From the NCBI RefSeq assembly GCF_017873415.1, contig NZ_JAGGKD010000019.1, positions 1-37,597 of the forward strand: 37,597 nucleotides of DNA, in the 5' to 3' direction. This stretch comes from Methanolobus bombayensis (GTDB lineage Archaea > Halobacteriota > Methanosarcinia > Methanosarcinales > Methanosarcinaceae). The position numbers were made by a program, and so were the translations under genes. The notes beneath the pieces were generated by a model. That model was not told where the DNA came from, did not search any database, and was given only the letters and a program-made list of their open reading frames with translations. The stretch's first letter is position 1. Each line of letters opens with the position of its first letter. Below, piece after piece: positions 1 through 8,196 of this stretch.

Positions 1-59
1 GCCAGCGTTCCATACTGTACTTAAGTACGAGAGTCTTTGGGAAATATGGATCGCTGCCA
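1..59 (+). rRNA. rrf: 5S ribosomal RNA, 3' half (cut by window edge)
   Basis: The first 59 bases match the 3' half of an archaeal 5S rRNA: the arm around GTACTTAAGTAC, the CGAGAGT bulge segment, the CTTTGGGAA loop E region and the closing GGATCGCTGCC that would pair with the missing 5' end. The 5' half lies outside the window. T-rich tracts at about 85-120 could end transcription. This places the window just downstream of an rRNA operon. Identified by recall of the conserved shape, not by a covariance search. Confidence 0.82.
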
Positions 60-210
60 GCTCACTCACACATGATCTAACAACTTCTTTTTCTATTTGC
101 TTAATTTTTAGCTTTTAGATCAGCTATTTCTAATCTCATGTAGATTCAATGTACCGCACAAAACGCGGCACAGAATAATAATTAATTGATAACTCATTAT
201 TTTAATTATC

Positions 211-1683
211 TTATTTTTCAGGATTAATTACGATAACATCCTCATCATGAACTCTTCTCTGAGCCTCACGATTTGCTACTTCAATGAATTCCTCGTTTAT
301 TGTTTTCTTACCTGCAACCCATTTATCCATTATCACACAGGTTACAAGATCTCCAGTCACATTAACTGCAGTACGGCTCATGTCAAGTATCCTGTCAACT
401 CCTATTATAAGCGCAATACCCGAGGTTGGTATTCCCACGCTGTTCAATATCATTGCAAGGATGACAATACCAACTCCTGGTGTTGATGGAGTACCAATTG
501 ATGCACCTACAACAGTAACCATTATAAGTAACAGTTCTCCAAAACCAAGATCCACACCAAAAGCTTGTGCAAGGAAAACAGCAGCTATACTCTGATAAAG
601 AGCCGTACCGTTCATATTAATAGTAGCACCAAGTGGAATTACAAATTGGGAAATAGAAGGTCTGACTCCGACATTCTCTTCTGCAGTCTTTATGGAAAGT
701 GGCATGACTGCGGCAGAACTGGATGTTGAAAATGCAAGTAATAGCACATCACGTATAGACCTTAGAAAAATCAATGGATTTTTTCTGGTTATTATTAGAA
801 TAATAAGCATATAAACAATCAACATTAGTAAGAGGCCAAGCAATACTGTACCAACATAGACCAGCATTCCCATCAAAGCATCGATTCCAAGATTCAGCGT
901 GAATTTACTTATAAGTCCAAATACAGCAACAGGTGCTAATAACATACTCCAACGAACAACAGTCATGCTTACTTCCTGAAGTGAACCAAGCAATTCAAGC
1001 AGAGGTTTTGATTGTGCCGGTTGCATGGAAACAAGAGCTACTCCTATTATTATAGAGAAGATAACTACTTGTAGCATCTGTCCTGTTGCAAGTGATCCAA
1101 GAGGATTTGTCGGAACAATTGTAGTTATCATTTCTGGAAGTTCAGCCACCTCCAGTGACTCAATTCCGGTGGCATCTGCTTGTGTTGAATTTGAAGTAAC
1201 AGTACCTTGCACAAGATCAGTGCTAATGTAGGTACCTGGATTTATTGTCAGTGCAAGCGTAAGTCCTACAAGTATTGCAAAAGCTGTGGTAACAAGGAAA
1301 AATGCAACTGTTCTCAGACCAATCTTCTTTAATTGTTCCATGTCCTCTCCGGATGCAATTCCTCGAATAATTGATGCAAAAACAAGCGGGACAACAATCA
1401 TCTGGAGAAGTGCAAGGAACAGATAACCCGGTAGCGCAAGCCATTCCCCGATTGTATAGGACATTTCCTTACTTAGTATTCCAGTCGAAGGGCCAAGTAC
1501 CAGTCCTGTGAGAATACCCAGGAACATTCCTATTAAGATCTTTAACCAGAGCCTTCCCTTCATGAGTTCCTGAAGGTGATAGTTGAGATTCTTTAGTGAA
1601 CGCGGGTGAATTAGCGTAAGTGGATCCGGTAATTTGTACCTGCCTGACATGACTCCACTTTTATTTTTCATCTTTAATTGCAT
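211..1683 (-). CDS. Dicarboxylate/amino acid:cation symporter (DAACS/SLC1-like)
   Basis: Secondary transporter that would import glutamate, aspartate or C4-dicarboxylates with Na+ or H+ across the cytoplasmic membrane. The 490 residues show the family landmarks in order: first membrane helix after KGRLWLKILIG, the serine-rich re-entrant loop FSTSSSAAVMPLSI, the NMNGTALYQ motif (usually NMDGT), and the second re-entrant loop GTPSTPGVGIV followed by the final helix. The tail from about residue 460 is hydrophilic. The start is uncertain: 1683 gives a 41-residue cytosolic extension seen in some relatives; an internal ATG before KGRLWLK has a good AGGA ribosome site. It is divergent from pspA with 81 bases between. 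Substrate is not readable from sequence. The Asp to Asn change in NMDGT touches the cation site region, so coupling may differ from the well-studied homologues. Confidence 0.9.
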   Translation of the reverse strand: MQLKMKNKSGVMSGRYKLPDPLTLIHPRSLKNLNYHLQELMKGRLWLKILIGMFLGILTGLVLGPSTGILSKEMSYTIGEWLALPGYLFLALLQMIVVPLVFASIIRGIASGEDMEQLKKIGLRTVAFFLVTTAFAILVGLTLALTINPGTYISTDLVQGTVTSNSTQADATGIESLEVAELPEMITTIVPTNPLGSLATGQMLQVVIFSIIIGVALVSMQPAQSKPLLELLGSLQEVSMTVVRWSMLLAPVAVFGLISKFTLNLGIDALMGMLVYVGTVLLGLLLMLIVYMLIILIITRKNPLIFLRSIRDVLLLAFSTSSSAAVMPLSIKTAEENVGVRPSISQFVIPLGATINMNGTALYQSIAAVFLAQAFGVDLGFGELLLIMVTVVGASIGTPSTPGVGIVILAMILNSVGIPTSGIALIIGVDRILDMSRTAVNVTGDLVTCVIMDKWVAGKKTINEEFIEVANREAQRRVHDEDVIVINPEK

Positions 1684-1764
1684 TTATGGTATTTTGACTG
1701 AAAGATAGGCATTTATGCAAGTGTGCACTTATATGATTATTTGTGAGTCATCAGGAGGGATAAT

Positions 1765-2463
1765 ATGGGACTATTCAATAGAATGGAAACAGTAGTCAAA
1801 TCAAAAATGAATAAACTTATGGATCGTATGGAGGACCCACGCGAAACACTGGATTATTCCTATGAAAAACAGCTGGAAATGCTACAGGATGTAAAAAGAG
1901 GTGTTGCTGAAGTTACAACATCAAAAAAGAGACTTCAGCTACAGAGGTCCAAAATCCAGCAGAACATTGAGAAGCTTGATGGTCAGGCAAAAGAAGCTAT
2001 CAAAGCAGACAGGGAAGATCTTGCACGTCTGGCACTTGAAAGAAAAAGCTCTCTGAATACTCAGATTCAGGGTCTTGATCAGCAGATAGCCGATCTTGAA
2101 AAAGAACAGGAAAAGCTTGTTGCTTCAGAAAAGCGTCTTTCAACCAAGGTTGAAGTATTCAGAACCAGAAAAGAAACCATAAAGGCTCAGTATTCTGCAG
2201 CCGAGGCTCAGGTCAAGATTAATGAATCTGTATCAGGCATCAGTGAAGAGATGGCTGATGTGGGACTTGCAATTGAAAGAGCTGAAAATAAGACCGAAAA
2301 TATGAAAGCACGTGCATCTGCGCTTGATGAGCTTATTGATACAGGCACACTTGATGACCTTACAAGCAGCGGAGATGATATTGATAGAGAACTTGCAAAG
2401 ATTAATTCGGCAAATGCTGTTGACCTTGAACTCGAGCAACTCAAAAAGGAGGCAGGTAAATGA
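1765..2463 (+). CDS. pspA: PspA/IM30 family membrane-stress protein
   Basis: Peripheral membrane protein that polymerises on the inner face of stressed membranes and protects ion gradients. The 232 residues are almost wholly charged coiled coil, starting with the amphipathic membrane-binding helix MGLFNRMETVVKSKMNKLMD and the conserved RMEDPRETLDYSYEKQ segment, as in PspA/Vipp1. Length is normal for the family. A strong AGGAGGG ribosome site sits 7 bases before the ATG, and a TATA-like TTATATG lies near 1729. The last four bases overlap the start of the next gene (ATGA), so the two are translationally coupled. No PspF-type regulator is nearby. Confidence 0.95.
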   Translation: MGLFNRMETVVKSKMNKLMDRMEDPRETLDYSYEKQLEMLQDVKRGVAEVTTSKKRLQLQRSKIQQNIEKLDGQAKEAIKADREDLARLALERKSSLNTQIQGLDQQIADLEKEQEKLVASEKRLSTKVEVFRTRKETIKAQYSAAEAQVKINESVSGISEEMADVGLAIERAENKTENMKARASALDELIDTGTLDDLTSSGDDIDRELAKINSANAVDLELEQLKKEAGK

Positions 2464-2738
2464 TCATAAGAATTGTTGGTGAAGGTCAGTACGAAGTTCC
2501 CGAAAGCTTTTATGATGAATTGAATGTCATTGACAATAAAATAGTTGATCTTGTTTCAGAAGGAAATGAGGGAGAATACAAGTCTGAGCTTACAAAACTC
2601 ATAGACAATATAAAGTCCTGCGGAAACCAGATCGATGCTACAGAAATTGTTGAATCAGATGTTATTGTTCCACCTGAGGATCTGACATTTGAGGAAGCTA
2701 AAGAAGTATTCAAAGGTGAAGGTATATTTGAAGATTAA
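2460..2738 (+). CDS. pspAA: PspA-associated protein PspAA
   Basis: Small acidic protein of 92 residues that starts inside the pspA stop codon. The N-terminal MIIRIVGEGQYEVPE followed by DELNVIDNKIVDLV matches my recollection of the PspAA family (PspA-associated alpha/beta domain) encoded beside pspA in many archaea and actinobacteria. No membrane segment or catalytic motif is visible. The ATGA overlap with pspA implies fixed stoichiometry. Its biochemical role is not established; a partner or modulator of PspA assembly is the natural inference. Confidence 0.82.
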   Translation: MIIRIVGEGQYEVPESFYDELNVIDNKIVDLVSEGNEGEYKSELTKLIDNIKSCGNQIDATEIVESDVIVPPEDLTFEEAKEVFKGEGIFED

Positions 2739-2755
2739 AACCTGAGTTTTAGTTC

Positions 2756-3328
2756 TTAAATTGGCATACTCCAGAGGGGATACCATTTCCCCACTTCTTT
2801 TTCTATTGGAAGTTCATTTTCCATTAACGACTTAAGCCTGAATTCCATATTGTTGTCCCTATTGTTCTTTCCTCGGGGGACAAAAGGATAATAATTCCCC
2901 TGTTTGAAATTATAGATCCAGTAAACAGGTCCTTCACTCTCAAAACGATATACTGCACAGAGTATCTGTTCGCCGAATCCTTGTTCAACAAGTGTCTGGG
3001 ATATCATGTGGATATTGGTCACCAGATCCTCAAAATCCTTGTCCTTCAGGATAACCCACAGAAAATTATATTCATCTTTCTCTATGCTAAAATCTGTACC
3101 TGTTTCTTTGGTACTGAATTGCAACAGTTCTTCGATCTCTTGTCTGGTGTTTGTATATTTTGACATATCCATTGACTTAAAGCAAATCCCGGCAACAGCA
3201 GATGGTTTAAGGTTCAAATTGAGTTCCAGTGTTATTACTGCTGTTGATATGGCAAAAAGCTTGTCAGTCTTTGCTTTAGGTACTCTGCTACTTCCAAGTA
3301 CGGAACCCAGTAGATCGCGAAAACCCAT
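2756..3328 (-). CDS. pspAB: PspA-associated protein PspAB
   Basis: Soluble protein of 190 residues beginning MGFRDLLGSVLGSSRVPKAK, typical of the PspAB family that occurs next to HtpX or PspA. No cysteine cluster or nucleotide-binding motif is visible, and the family's biochemical activity is unknown. Its ATG overlaps the htpX stop by one base (TAATG), so it is coupled to htpX. Its 3' end faces that of pspAA across only 17 bases, so the two stress operons converge. The pairing with HtpX suggests a link between membrane-protein quality control and PspA. Confidence 0.82.
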   Translation of the reverse strand: MGFRDLLGSVLGSSRVPKAKTDKLFAISTAVITLELNLNLKPSAVAGICFKSMDMSKYTNTRQEIEELLQFSTKETGTDFSIEKDEYNFLWVILKDKDFEDLVTNIHMISQTLVEQGFGEQILCAVYRFESEGPVYWIYNFKQGNYYPFVPRGKNNRDNNMEFRLKSLMENELPIEKEVGKWYPLWSMPI

Positions 3329-4209
3329 TAGTATTCGATCTCCCTCTGTATCTTTTCAAGGGCAGCTATTCTTTTTTCCATGGATGGGTGGGTTGAAAGC
3401 ATGTTCATAACCGATCCAGAAACAGCTGCAGGTATTATGAAAAATGCATTCATTCCTTCAACTTTCCTCAGGTCTTCCGTAGGAACTTTTTGCATTGTTC
3501 CACTGATCTTTCTAAGAGCTGAAATGAGTTGTGTTGGCTGACCTGTTATGAGTGCAGAGCCTCTGTCTGCTGCAAATTCCCTGTATCTTGAAAGTGCACG
3601 TATAAGCAGGAAACTTAAAACCCAGACGATTATGGAAACTATCCATATAGCAATAAGTCCACCATTTGAATTTCTGCGATTTCCGCCAAAGCCTCCAAAA
3701 TAAAAACTGTATCTTACGATATAGAATGCCAGTGTTGATATGAAACTGGCTATTGTCAATACAGCCATATCCCTGTTTTTAACATGACTCAATTCATGTG
3801 CAAGCACAGCTTCCAGTTCACCCTGGTCAAGCTTACGCATAAGTCCTGTTGTAACTGCAACTACGGCTTTTTTCGGACTTCTTCCGGTTGCAAAGGCATT
3901 GGGTATTGAGGTATTTACAACAGCCACAGTTGGTTTTGGAAGACCAGCTATGACGCAGAGTCTTGTGATCGTTTCATGGAGCTTTGGCTCTTCTGCCTCG
4001 GAAACAACATGTGCACCAGTGGACCACAGCACCAGTTTATCAGAATAGTAATATTGAGCTCCCATAAAAATAGCAACAAACAGCAGCACAAAGCCTGCAG
4101 ATGCATACTGGGAAAGGAACACAAGGAATGCAAGGTACACTGCAGCCAGAAGGAACATTGTCAGTAACATTCTTTCTTCAAGTCCAAGGTCTTTTTTCCA
4201 TTCTACCAT
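3328..4209 (-). CDS. htpX: HtpX-type membrane zinc metalloprotease (M48)
   Basis: Membrane-embedded protease that degrades misfolded membrane proteins. From the ATG at 4209 the protein has 293 residues: two N-terminal helices (about 14-55), the zinc motif HELSH at 138-142, two further helices, then the REFAADR motif carrying the third zinc ligand Glu. This start gives the usual HtpX N-terminus; an upstream ATG at 4257 would add 16 residues and nearly touch the preceding gene. It is the second gene of a GTPase-htpX-pspAB operon. The linkage to PspAB fits a role in envelope stress. Confidence 0.94.
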   Translation of the reverse strand: MVEWKKDLGLEERMLLTMFLLAAVYLAFLVFLSQYASAGFVLLFVAIFMGAQYYYSDKLVLWSTGAHVVSEAEEPKLHETITRLCVIAGLPKPTVAVVNTSIPNAFATGRSPKKAVVAVTTGLMRKLDQGELEAVLAHELSHVKNRDMAVLTIASFISTLAFYIVRYSFYFGGFGGNRRNSNGGLIAIWIVSIIVWVLSFLLIRALSRYREFAADRGSALITGQPTQLISALRKISGTMQKVPTEDLRKVEGMNAFFIIPAAVSGSVMNMLSTHPSMEKRIAALEKIQREIEY

Positions 4210-4260
4210 TTTAGCACCATTTCCTGTAAATAATATCGGTATAATAATACTTTTCAATTT

Positions 4261-5043
4261 TCACTCAATGTCAGTTTTTTCCCGGTGAAGAAGCCCTTTC
4301 TGCCAGTCATTTATGATTCTGACAGCAGTCCGGTTCTCATCAATTTCTCCCTTCTTTTTCAGGAAATTGCACTGAAGTCCTATCATTTCGAGAAGATCAT
4401 AAGAGTTTTCATCGGTGAAACTGATCTTATAGAATGATTCCAGTAATTCTCTGTCCTCATCAACGAGTTTTTCAATGATTTTAAGAGCCACACCAATCGG
4501 ATCTTTAAGGTGAGTTGAATCTTTGATTCCCAGAAGTCCCTGTATATATTCGTCATGTTCGTCAAACGGGAATACGCCAGGTGTATCAAGAAATACTATG
4601 CGTGATCCTGCATTTACGATCTGCACGCCCTTTGTATGGCCTGATATTGCAGACGTTGAGGCTTTACCTCTTCCTGCAACACCGTTGATCACAGAAGATT
4701 TGCCGGTATTAGGATAGCCAATACAACCAACATGTATGTCCCGACCCTGTATGTCAGCTACTTCCAGTATTTTGTGCCTGAGCATCGTAGTCCCAAATCT
4801 CTCTTTTGAAGAAACAAATACAGCAGGTGCTATTTTTGCCATTCTTGATTTTGCTTTTTCAAGTTTTTCTTTAGGGACAAGATCACACTTGTTCATTACA
4901 ATGATAAAAGGTTTTTTTGCACGTTTTAGATCCTTTTCAATCTCACTGTTTCTGGTGTCATCTGGAAACCGTGCATCTATTACTTCAAGAAGGACATCAG
5001 CTTTTTTAATGACATCCTTTACCAATTTTTTCTGGCTTGCCAT
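4261..5043 (-). CDS. Circularly permuted GTPase (YlqF/RbgA-related)
   Basis: GTP-binding protein of 260 residues with G motifs in permuted order: G4 NKCD at 51-54, G5 around SSKERFG at 78-84, G1 GYPNTGKSS at 109-117, G2 Thr in GHTKG at 135-139, and G3 DTPG at 153-156. An upstream DARFP element at 23-27 is also typical. This order is diagnostic of the YlqF/YawG group, whose members work in ribosome assembly. After G3 there is a short C-terminal helical domain. It leads the operon with htpX and pspAB; a functional tie to them is not evident. Exact subfamily (RbgA, Nog2-like or archaeal-specific) is uncertain. Confidence 0.88.
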   Translation of the reverse strand: MASQKKLVKDVIKKADVLLEVIDARFPDDTRNSEIEKDLKRAKKPFIIVMNKCDLVPKEKLEKAKSRMAKIAPAVFVSSKERFGTTMLRHKILEVADIQGRDIHVGCIGYPNTGKSSVINGVAGRGKASTSAISGHTKGVQIVNAGSRIVFLDTPGVFPFDEHDEYIQGLLGIKDSTHLKDPIGVALKIIEKLVDEDRELLESFYKISFTDENSYDLLEMIGLQCNFLKKKGEIDENRTAVRIINDWQKGLLHREKTDIE

Positions 5044-5215
5044 GGTATTTCTCGGTATCAGAAAAGTTATTCGTATAATTCATATTGTATTTAATGAGTT
5101 TCCATATTCCCTGAAAGAATATATTATCTTTGATAGATTGCAAGTATTCTGAATTTGTTCTTGCAGTTTGCTAGCATTTATAATATTAATGGACAATATA
5201 TTAGTGGTTGATAGT

Positions 5216-6046
5216 ATGACCATGATATCGTTTGATTCACAGTTATGTACAAATTGTGGAACATGTGTGGTAACATGTCCACTTGGTCTTATATTAGAGG
5301 GAGATAAGGCTTCAGAAAGAACACCTTTCATGCCAGATAATCTGGATGCTGTTTGTGCAAAATGCGGAAGTTGTGAAGCATTCTGCCCGGAAGGTGCAAT
5401 ATCTTCTCTGTTTGATACTTCGTATTCTAAAGTATCATTGAAAGATTTCAGGGACATTGGTCCGGAACAACTTGGTATATATATGAGAAAACGCCGGTCA
5501 GTGCGCAATTATTCATATGAGCTTGTCAGCAAAGAAAAGATAGAGCGCATAATGGATATTGTTCGATATGCACCTTCAGGTGTCAATTCACAGCCGGTAA
5601 AATGGCTGATAGTCCATAATCCTGAAAAGGTCCGCAAGATAACCTCACTTACAATTGAATGGATGCAGGGATTGCTGGAGTCTGATGATGAGAATCCGAT
5701 GAAAATGATGATCCCTACTTTGATATCTGCATATGAAAATGGAAAAGACCCTATTTGCCGTGGTGCACCACACCTTGCAATAGCATATACTGTGAATTCA
5801 CAGTACATAGATTCTACTGACAGTGTAATAGCTCTTACCTGGTTTGAGCTGGCAGCACCTGCATTTGGTCTTGGTGCATGTTGGGCAGGTTTTGTAAAAA
5901 TAGCATCAATAAGTTATCAGCCTCTTATAGATGAACTTAACTTACCTCCCGGTCATGTTGTCAGGCATGCCATGATGTTTGGTTATCCTCGGTATGATGT
6001 ACATAGTATTCCTGGTAGAAATCCGGTTGATATTAAGTGGAAATAA
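5216..6046 (+). CDS. Nitroreductase with N-terminal two-[4Fe-4S] ferredoxin domain
   Basis: Flavoprotein oxidoreductase fused to a ferredoxin domain. From the ATG at 5216 (276 residues) two CxxCxxCxxxC clusters lie at Cys 11/14/17/21 and 47/50/53/57, followed by a nitroreductase fold starting with RKRRSVRNYS, the usual FMN phosphate-binding arginine segment. The ferredoxin part would pass electrons from a ferredoxin pool to FMN; the substrate cannot be predicted. An ATG at 5168 in frame is less likely because the TATA-like TTATAAT near 5178 lies downstream of it, and GGTTGAT just upstream of 5216 can serve as a ribosome site. Monocistronic by context. Confidence 0.9.
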   Translation: MTMISFDSQLCTNCGTCVVTCPLGLILEGDKASERTPFMPDNLDAVCAKCGSCEAFCPEGAISSLFDTSYSKVSLKDFRDIGPEQLGIYMRKRRSVRNYSYELVSKEKIERIMDIVRYAPSGVNSQPVKWLIVHNPEKVRKITSLTIEWMQGLLESDDENPMKMMIPTLISAYENGKDPICRGAPHLAIAYTVNSQYIDSTDSVIALTWFELAAPAFGLGACWAGFVKIASISYQPLIDELNLPPGHVVRHAMMFGYPRYDVHSIPGRNPVDIKWK

Positions 6047-6204
6047 CCTTACTTATTTTTCTTTTTTCAATAAATATATCATTATTTTAAACATTGATGC
6101 TTTTATAAACTTCTGATGCATGTTTTGGATAAGGTGTTGTCTGAAAGTTTCAGATCTTAGCAATATTTAAGTATTAGATAAACACTATGAAGATGCAAAA
6201 TAAT

Positions 6205-6224
6205 TTGTGCAGTTGGCTGCACAA
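6205..6224. repeat. 8-bp inverted repeat (hairpin or operator)
   Basis: Arms TTGTGCAG and CTGCACAA are perfect complements around a four-base TTGG spacer, and the hairpin is followed by an AT-rich run. It could be a terminator for the upstream nitroreductase gene or a regulatory structure or operator in the leader of the histidine kinase. Position about 135 bases before the kinase start allows either. Confidence 0.5.
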
Positions 6225-6321
6225 TTTAATTATTTAATGTATATCTGCAATACTACGATCAGTAATTTATAACGTTATATCTTATTACTCGCTTGTCTTT
6301 GAGTATTTAAGGATGTTTTAA

Positions 6322-6357
6322 ATGCCGGTCACATACGTCGACCTACACACTAATTGA
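6322..6357 (+). CDS. Possible 11-residue leader peptide upstream of histidine kinase
   Basis: ATG at 6322 opens an 11-codon frame, MPVTYVDLHTN, ending in TGA two bases before the kinase ATG at 6360. AGGATG lies seven bases upstream and could bind 16S rRNA, whereas the kinase ATG itself has no obvious ribosome site. This arrangement would fit translational coupling. A frame this short can arise by chance, so confidence is low. Confidence 0.25.
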   Translation: MPVTYVDLHTN

Positions 6358-6359
6358 TC

Positions 6360-8192
6360 ATGACACTCTCTGATAAACCCCGGGTACTAGTTGTTGATGA
6401 TGAGCCTATGAACGTTGAGCTACTCCAGGCTTACCTATCAGATGATTACGATGTGCTGTCAGCTTTTAATGGCCACGAAGCACTTGATATTGCTTTCAGG
6501 GAGATGCCGGATATTGTTCTTCTTGATGTAATGATGCCAGATATCAATGGTTATCAGGTTTGCGAGCAGATCAAAAACTCACCATCTACTCAGTTTATTC
6601 CTGTAGTTCTGGTGACCGCTCTTTCAGGCAGGGAAGATAGATTAAGAGGTATTGAGTCAAAAGCCGATGATTTTCTCACAAAACCTGTCGACAGGCTCGA
6701 ACTTAAGATGAGAGTGAAATCTCTTCTTCGCATAAAAAGCCTTCATGATAATCTTATAAAGGAAAGGGATCAGGCAGAGAACTACTTTGATGTTGCAGCA
6801 GTAATGATGTTAGTGCTGGACTCAGCTCAGAATATCACTCTTATAAATAAACGAGGCCTAGAGATAATGGGGTATGATGAGTCAGAGGTTATTGGAAAAA
6901 ATCTTCTTGACAACTTCATACCTGTTGCCTCAAGATCTGACATGGAAATCCATTTTTTAAACTCTCTGAATCCTGCAGGAATAGGCAGCACTTACTATGA
7001 GTGCCCGGTGATTACAAAAAACAATGAGTTGCGTATGGTTAACTGGTATTCCAAGCCTCTTATAGATGAAAACGGTAAAATGACGGGGGTACTTTTTTCC
7101 GGTCAGGATATCACTATCCGTAAAAAAGCAGAGGAGAAACTCAGGGAACAGACGCATGCTATGGAAGCATCCATAGACGGAATGGCTATTCTTAGCGAGC
7201 AAGGTGTTTTCACTTATGTTAATGTTGCTTATGCTCAGATATTCGGTTATGATAATCCAAGGGAACTGATAGGTAAAAAATGGGATATGCTTTACAACCC
7301 TCCTGAGGTTAGGTTGATAAAGTCTACAATTTTTCCGGAATTCATAAAAAAGGGTAAATGGAAAGGTGAACTTGTAGGCAGAAGAAAAGACAAAACTACT
7401 TTTTTCCAGGAGATGTCTCTAACTGTTCTTGATAAAGGTCTGATATCTGTTGTGAGGGATATCTCTGAGCGCAAGAAAGCAGAGTCGAAAATCAATGAGT
7501 ACGCGATTCAGCTTAAGAATTCAAATGAATTAAAGGATCTGTTCATGGATATCCTTCGTCATGATCTCTTAAATCCGGCAGGTGTGGTCAAAGGATTTAC
7601 TGATATGCTGCTTAATGAAGAAACAGATACTAATAAAAAATATAAGCTTCAGCTTATCAACAGTAATGTGTCCCGTCTTATTGAAATGATCGAGTCCGCT
7701 GCAACGTTTGCCAAGCTTGAAGATACAGACGAGCTGGAGTTCAAACCAATGGATATTGGTATTATTCTCCGCAATGTAGCCGAGGAACTAATGCCGCAAC
7801 TTTTAGCAAAGAACATAACTCTTGATATGAAGATCTCCGGTAATTATCCTTCAATAATGAACCCTTTGATAGATGGTGTTTTTACTAATTTTATATCCAA
7901 TGCTATCAAATATGGTCCTTCTGACAGTGTTGTGACTGTAGATATTCAGGATATTGGAGACGAATGGAAGATTGTTGTCTCCGATGAAGGCGAGGGTATT
8001 CCTGATAAGGATAAAAGCCTGATATTCAATCGTTTCCAGCGCCTTGCCGAGAAAAAGAAAGGTGTAAAAGGTTCAGGTCTCGGACTTGCTATCGCTAAAA
8101 GAATCATAGACTTGCACGGTGGTAATATAGGTGTGGAAGATAATCCTGCAGGAAAAGGCAGTTCTTTCTGGGCAACAGTAAAAAAAGCATGA
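6360..8192 (+). CDS. REC-PAS-PAS sensor histidine kinase
   Basis: Cytoplasmic signalling protein of 610 residues, without membrane helices. Order: N-terminal receiver domain (about 7-120) with acidic pocket D13/D14, phospho-acceptor D56 in LLDVMMPD and K108; PAS domain about 140-255 ending DITIRKKAEEKL; second PAS about 265-375 ending DISERKKAE; dimerisation helix with the H-box Asp-Ile-Leu-Arg-His at about 401; then the HATPase domain with N-box FISNAIKYGP, G1 DEGEGIPD and G2 GSGLGLAIAKR. The receiver in front of the kinase suggests it takes phosphate from another kinase or modulates its own. A TTG at 6354 could add two residues; the ATG is preferred. No partner response regulator is in the window. 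PAS ligands are not predictable; no heme-binding Cys or His is obvious. Confidence 0.93.
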   Translation: MTLSDKPRVLVVDDEPMNVELLQAYLSDDYDVLSAFNGHEALDIAFREMPDIVLLDVMMPDINGYQVCEQIKNSPSTQFIPVVLVTALSGREDRLRGIESKADDFLTKPVDRLELKMRVKSLLRIKSLHDNLIKERDQAENYFDVAAVMMLVLDSAQNITLINKRGLEIMGYDESEVIGKNLLDNFIPVASRSDMEIHFLNSLNPAGIGSTYYECPVITKNNELRMVNWYSKPLIDENGKMTGVLFSGQDITIRKKAEEKLREQTHAMEASIDGMAILSEQGVFTYVNVAYAQIFGYDNPRELIGKKWDMLYNPPEVRLIKSTIFPEFIKKGKWKGELVGRRKDKTTFFQEMSLTVLDKGLISVVRDISERKKAESKINEYAIQLKNSNELKDLFMDILRHDLLNPAGVVKGFTDMLLNEETDTNKKYKLQLINSNVSRLIEMIESAATFAKLEDTDELEFKPMDIGIILRNVAEELMPQLLAKNITLDMKISGNYPSIMNPLIDGVFTNFISNAIKYGPSDSVVTVDIQDIGDEWKIVVSDEGEGIPDKDKSLIFNRFQRLAEKKKGVKGSGLGLAIAKRIIDLHGGNIGVEDNPAGKGSSFWATVKKA

Positions 8193-8196
8193 GATG

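Larger units (their letters stand above)
6047..6359. other. Long AT-rich leader region upstream of the histidine kinase
   Basis: This 313-base stretch has no gene of normal size. It holds a perfect 8-bp inverted repeat at 6205-6224 and an 11-codon ORF (6322-6357) with an AGGATG ribosome-site-like element. The T-rich stretch at 6053-6067 may end the nitroreductase transcript. TATA-like stretches occur near 6174 and 6268. I see no tRNA or known riboswitch. Confidence 0.5.

Noticed and set aside
2208-2444. Minus-strand frames inside pspA and similar long antisense frames inside the hem and aha genes
   Set aside because: Low-complexity, serine-rich shadows of the real coding strand with no ribosome site or family resemblance.
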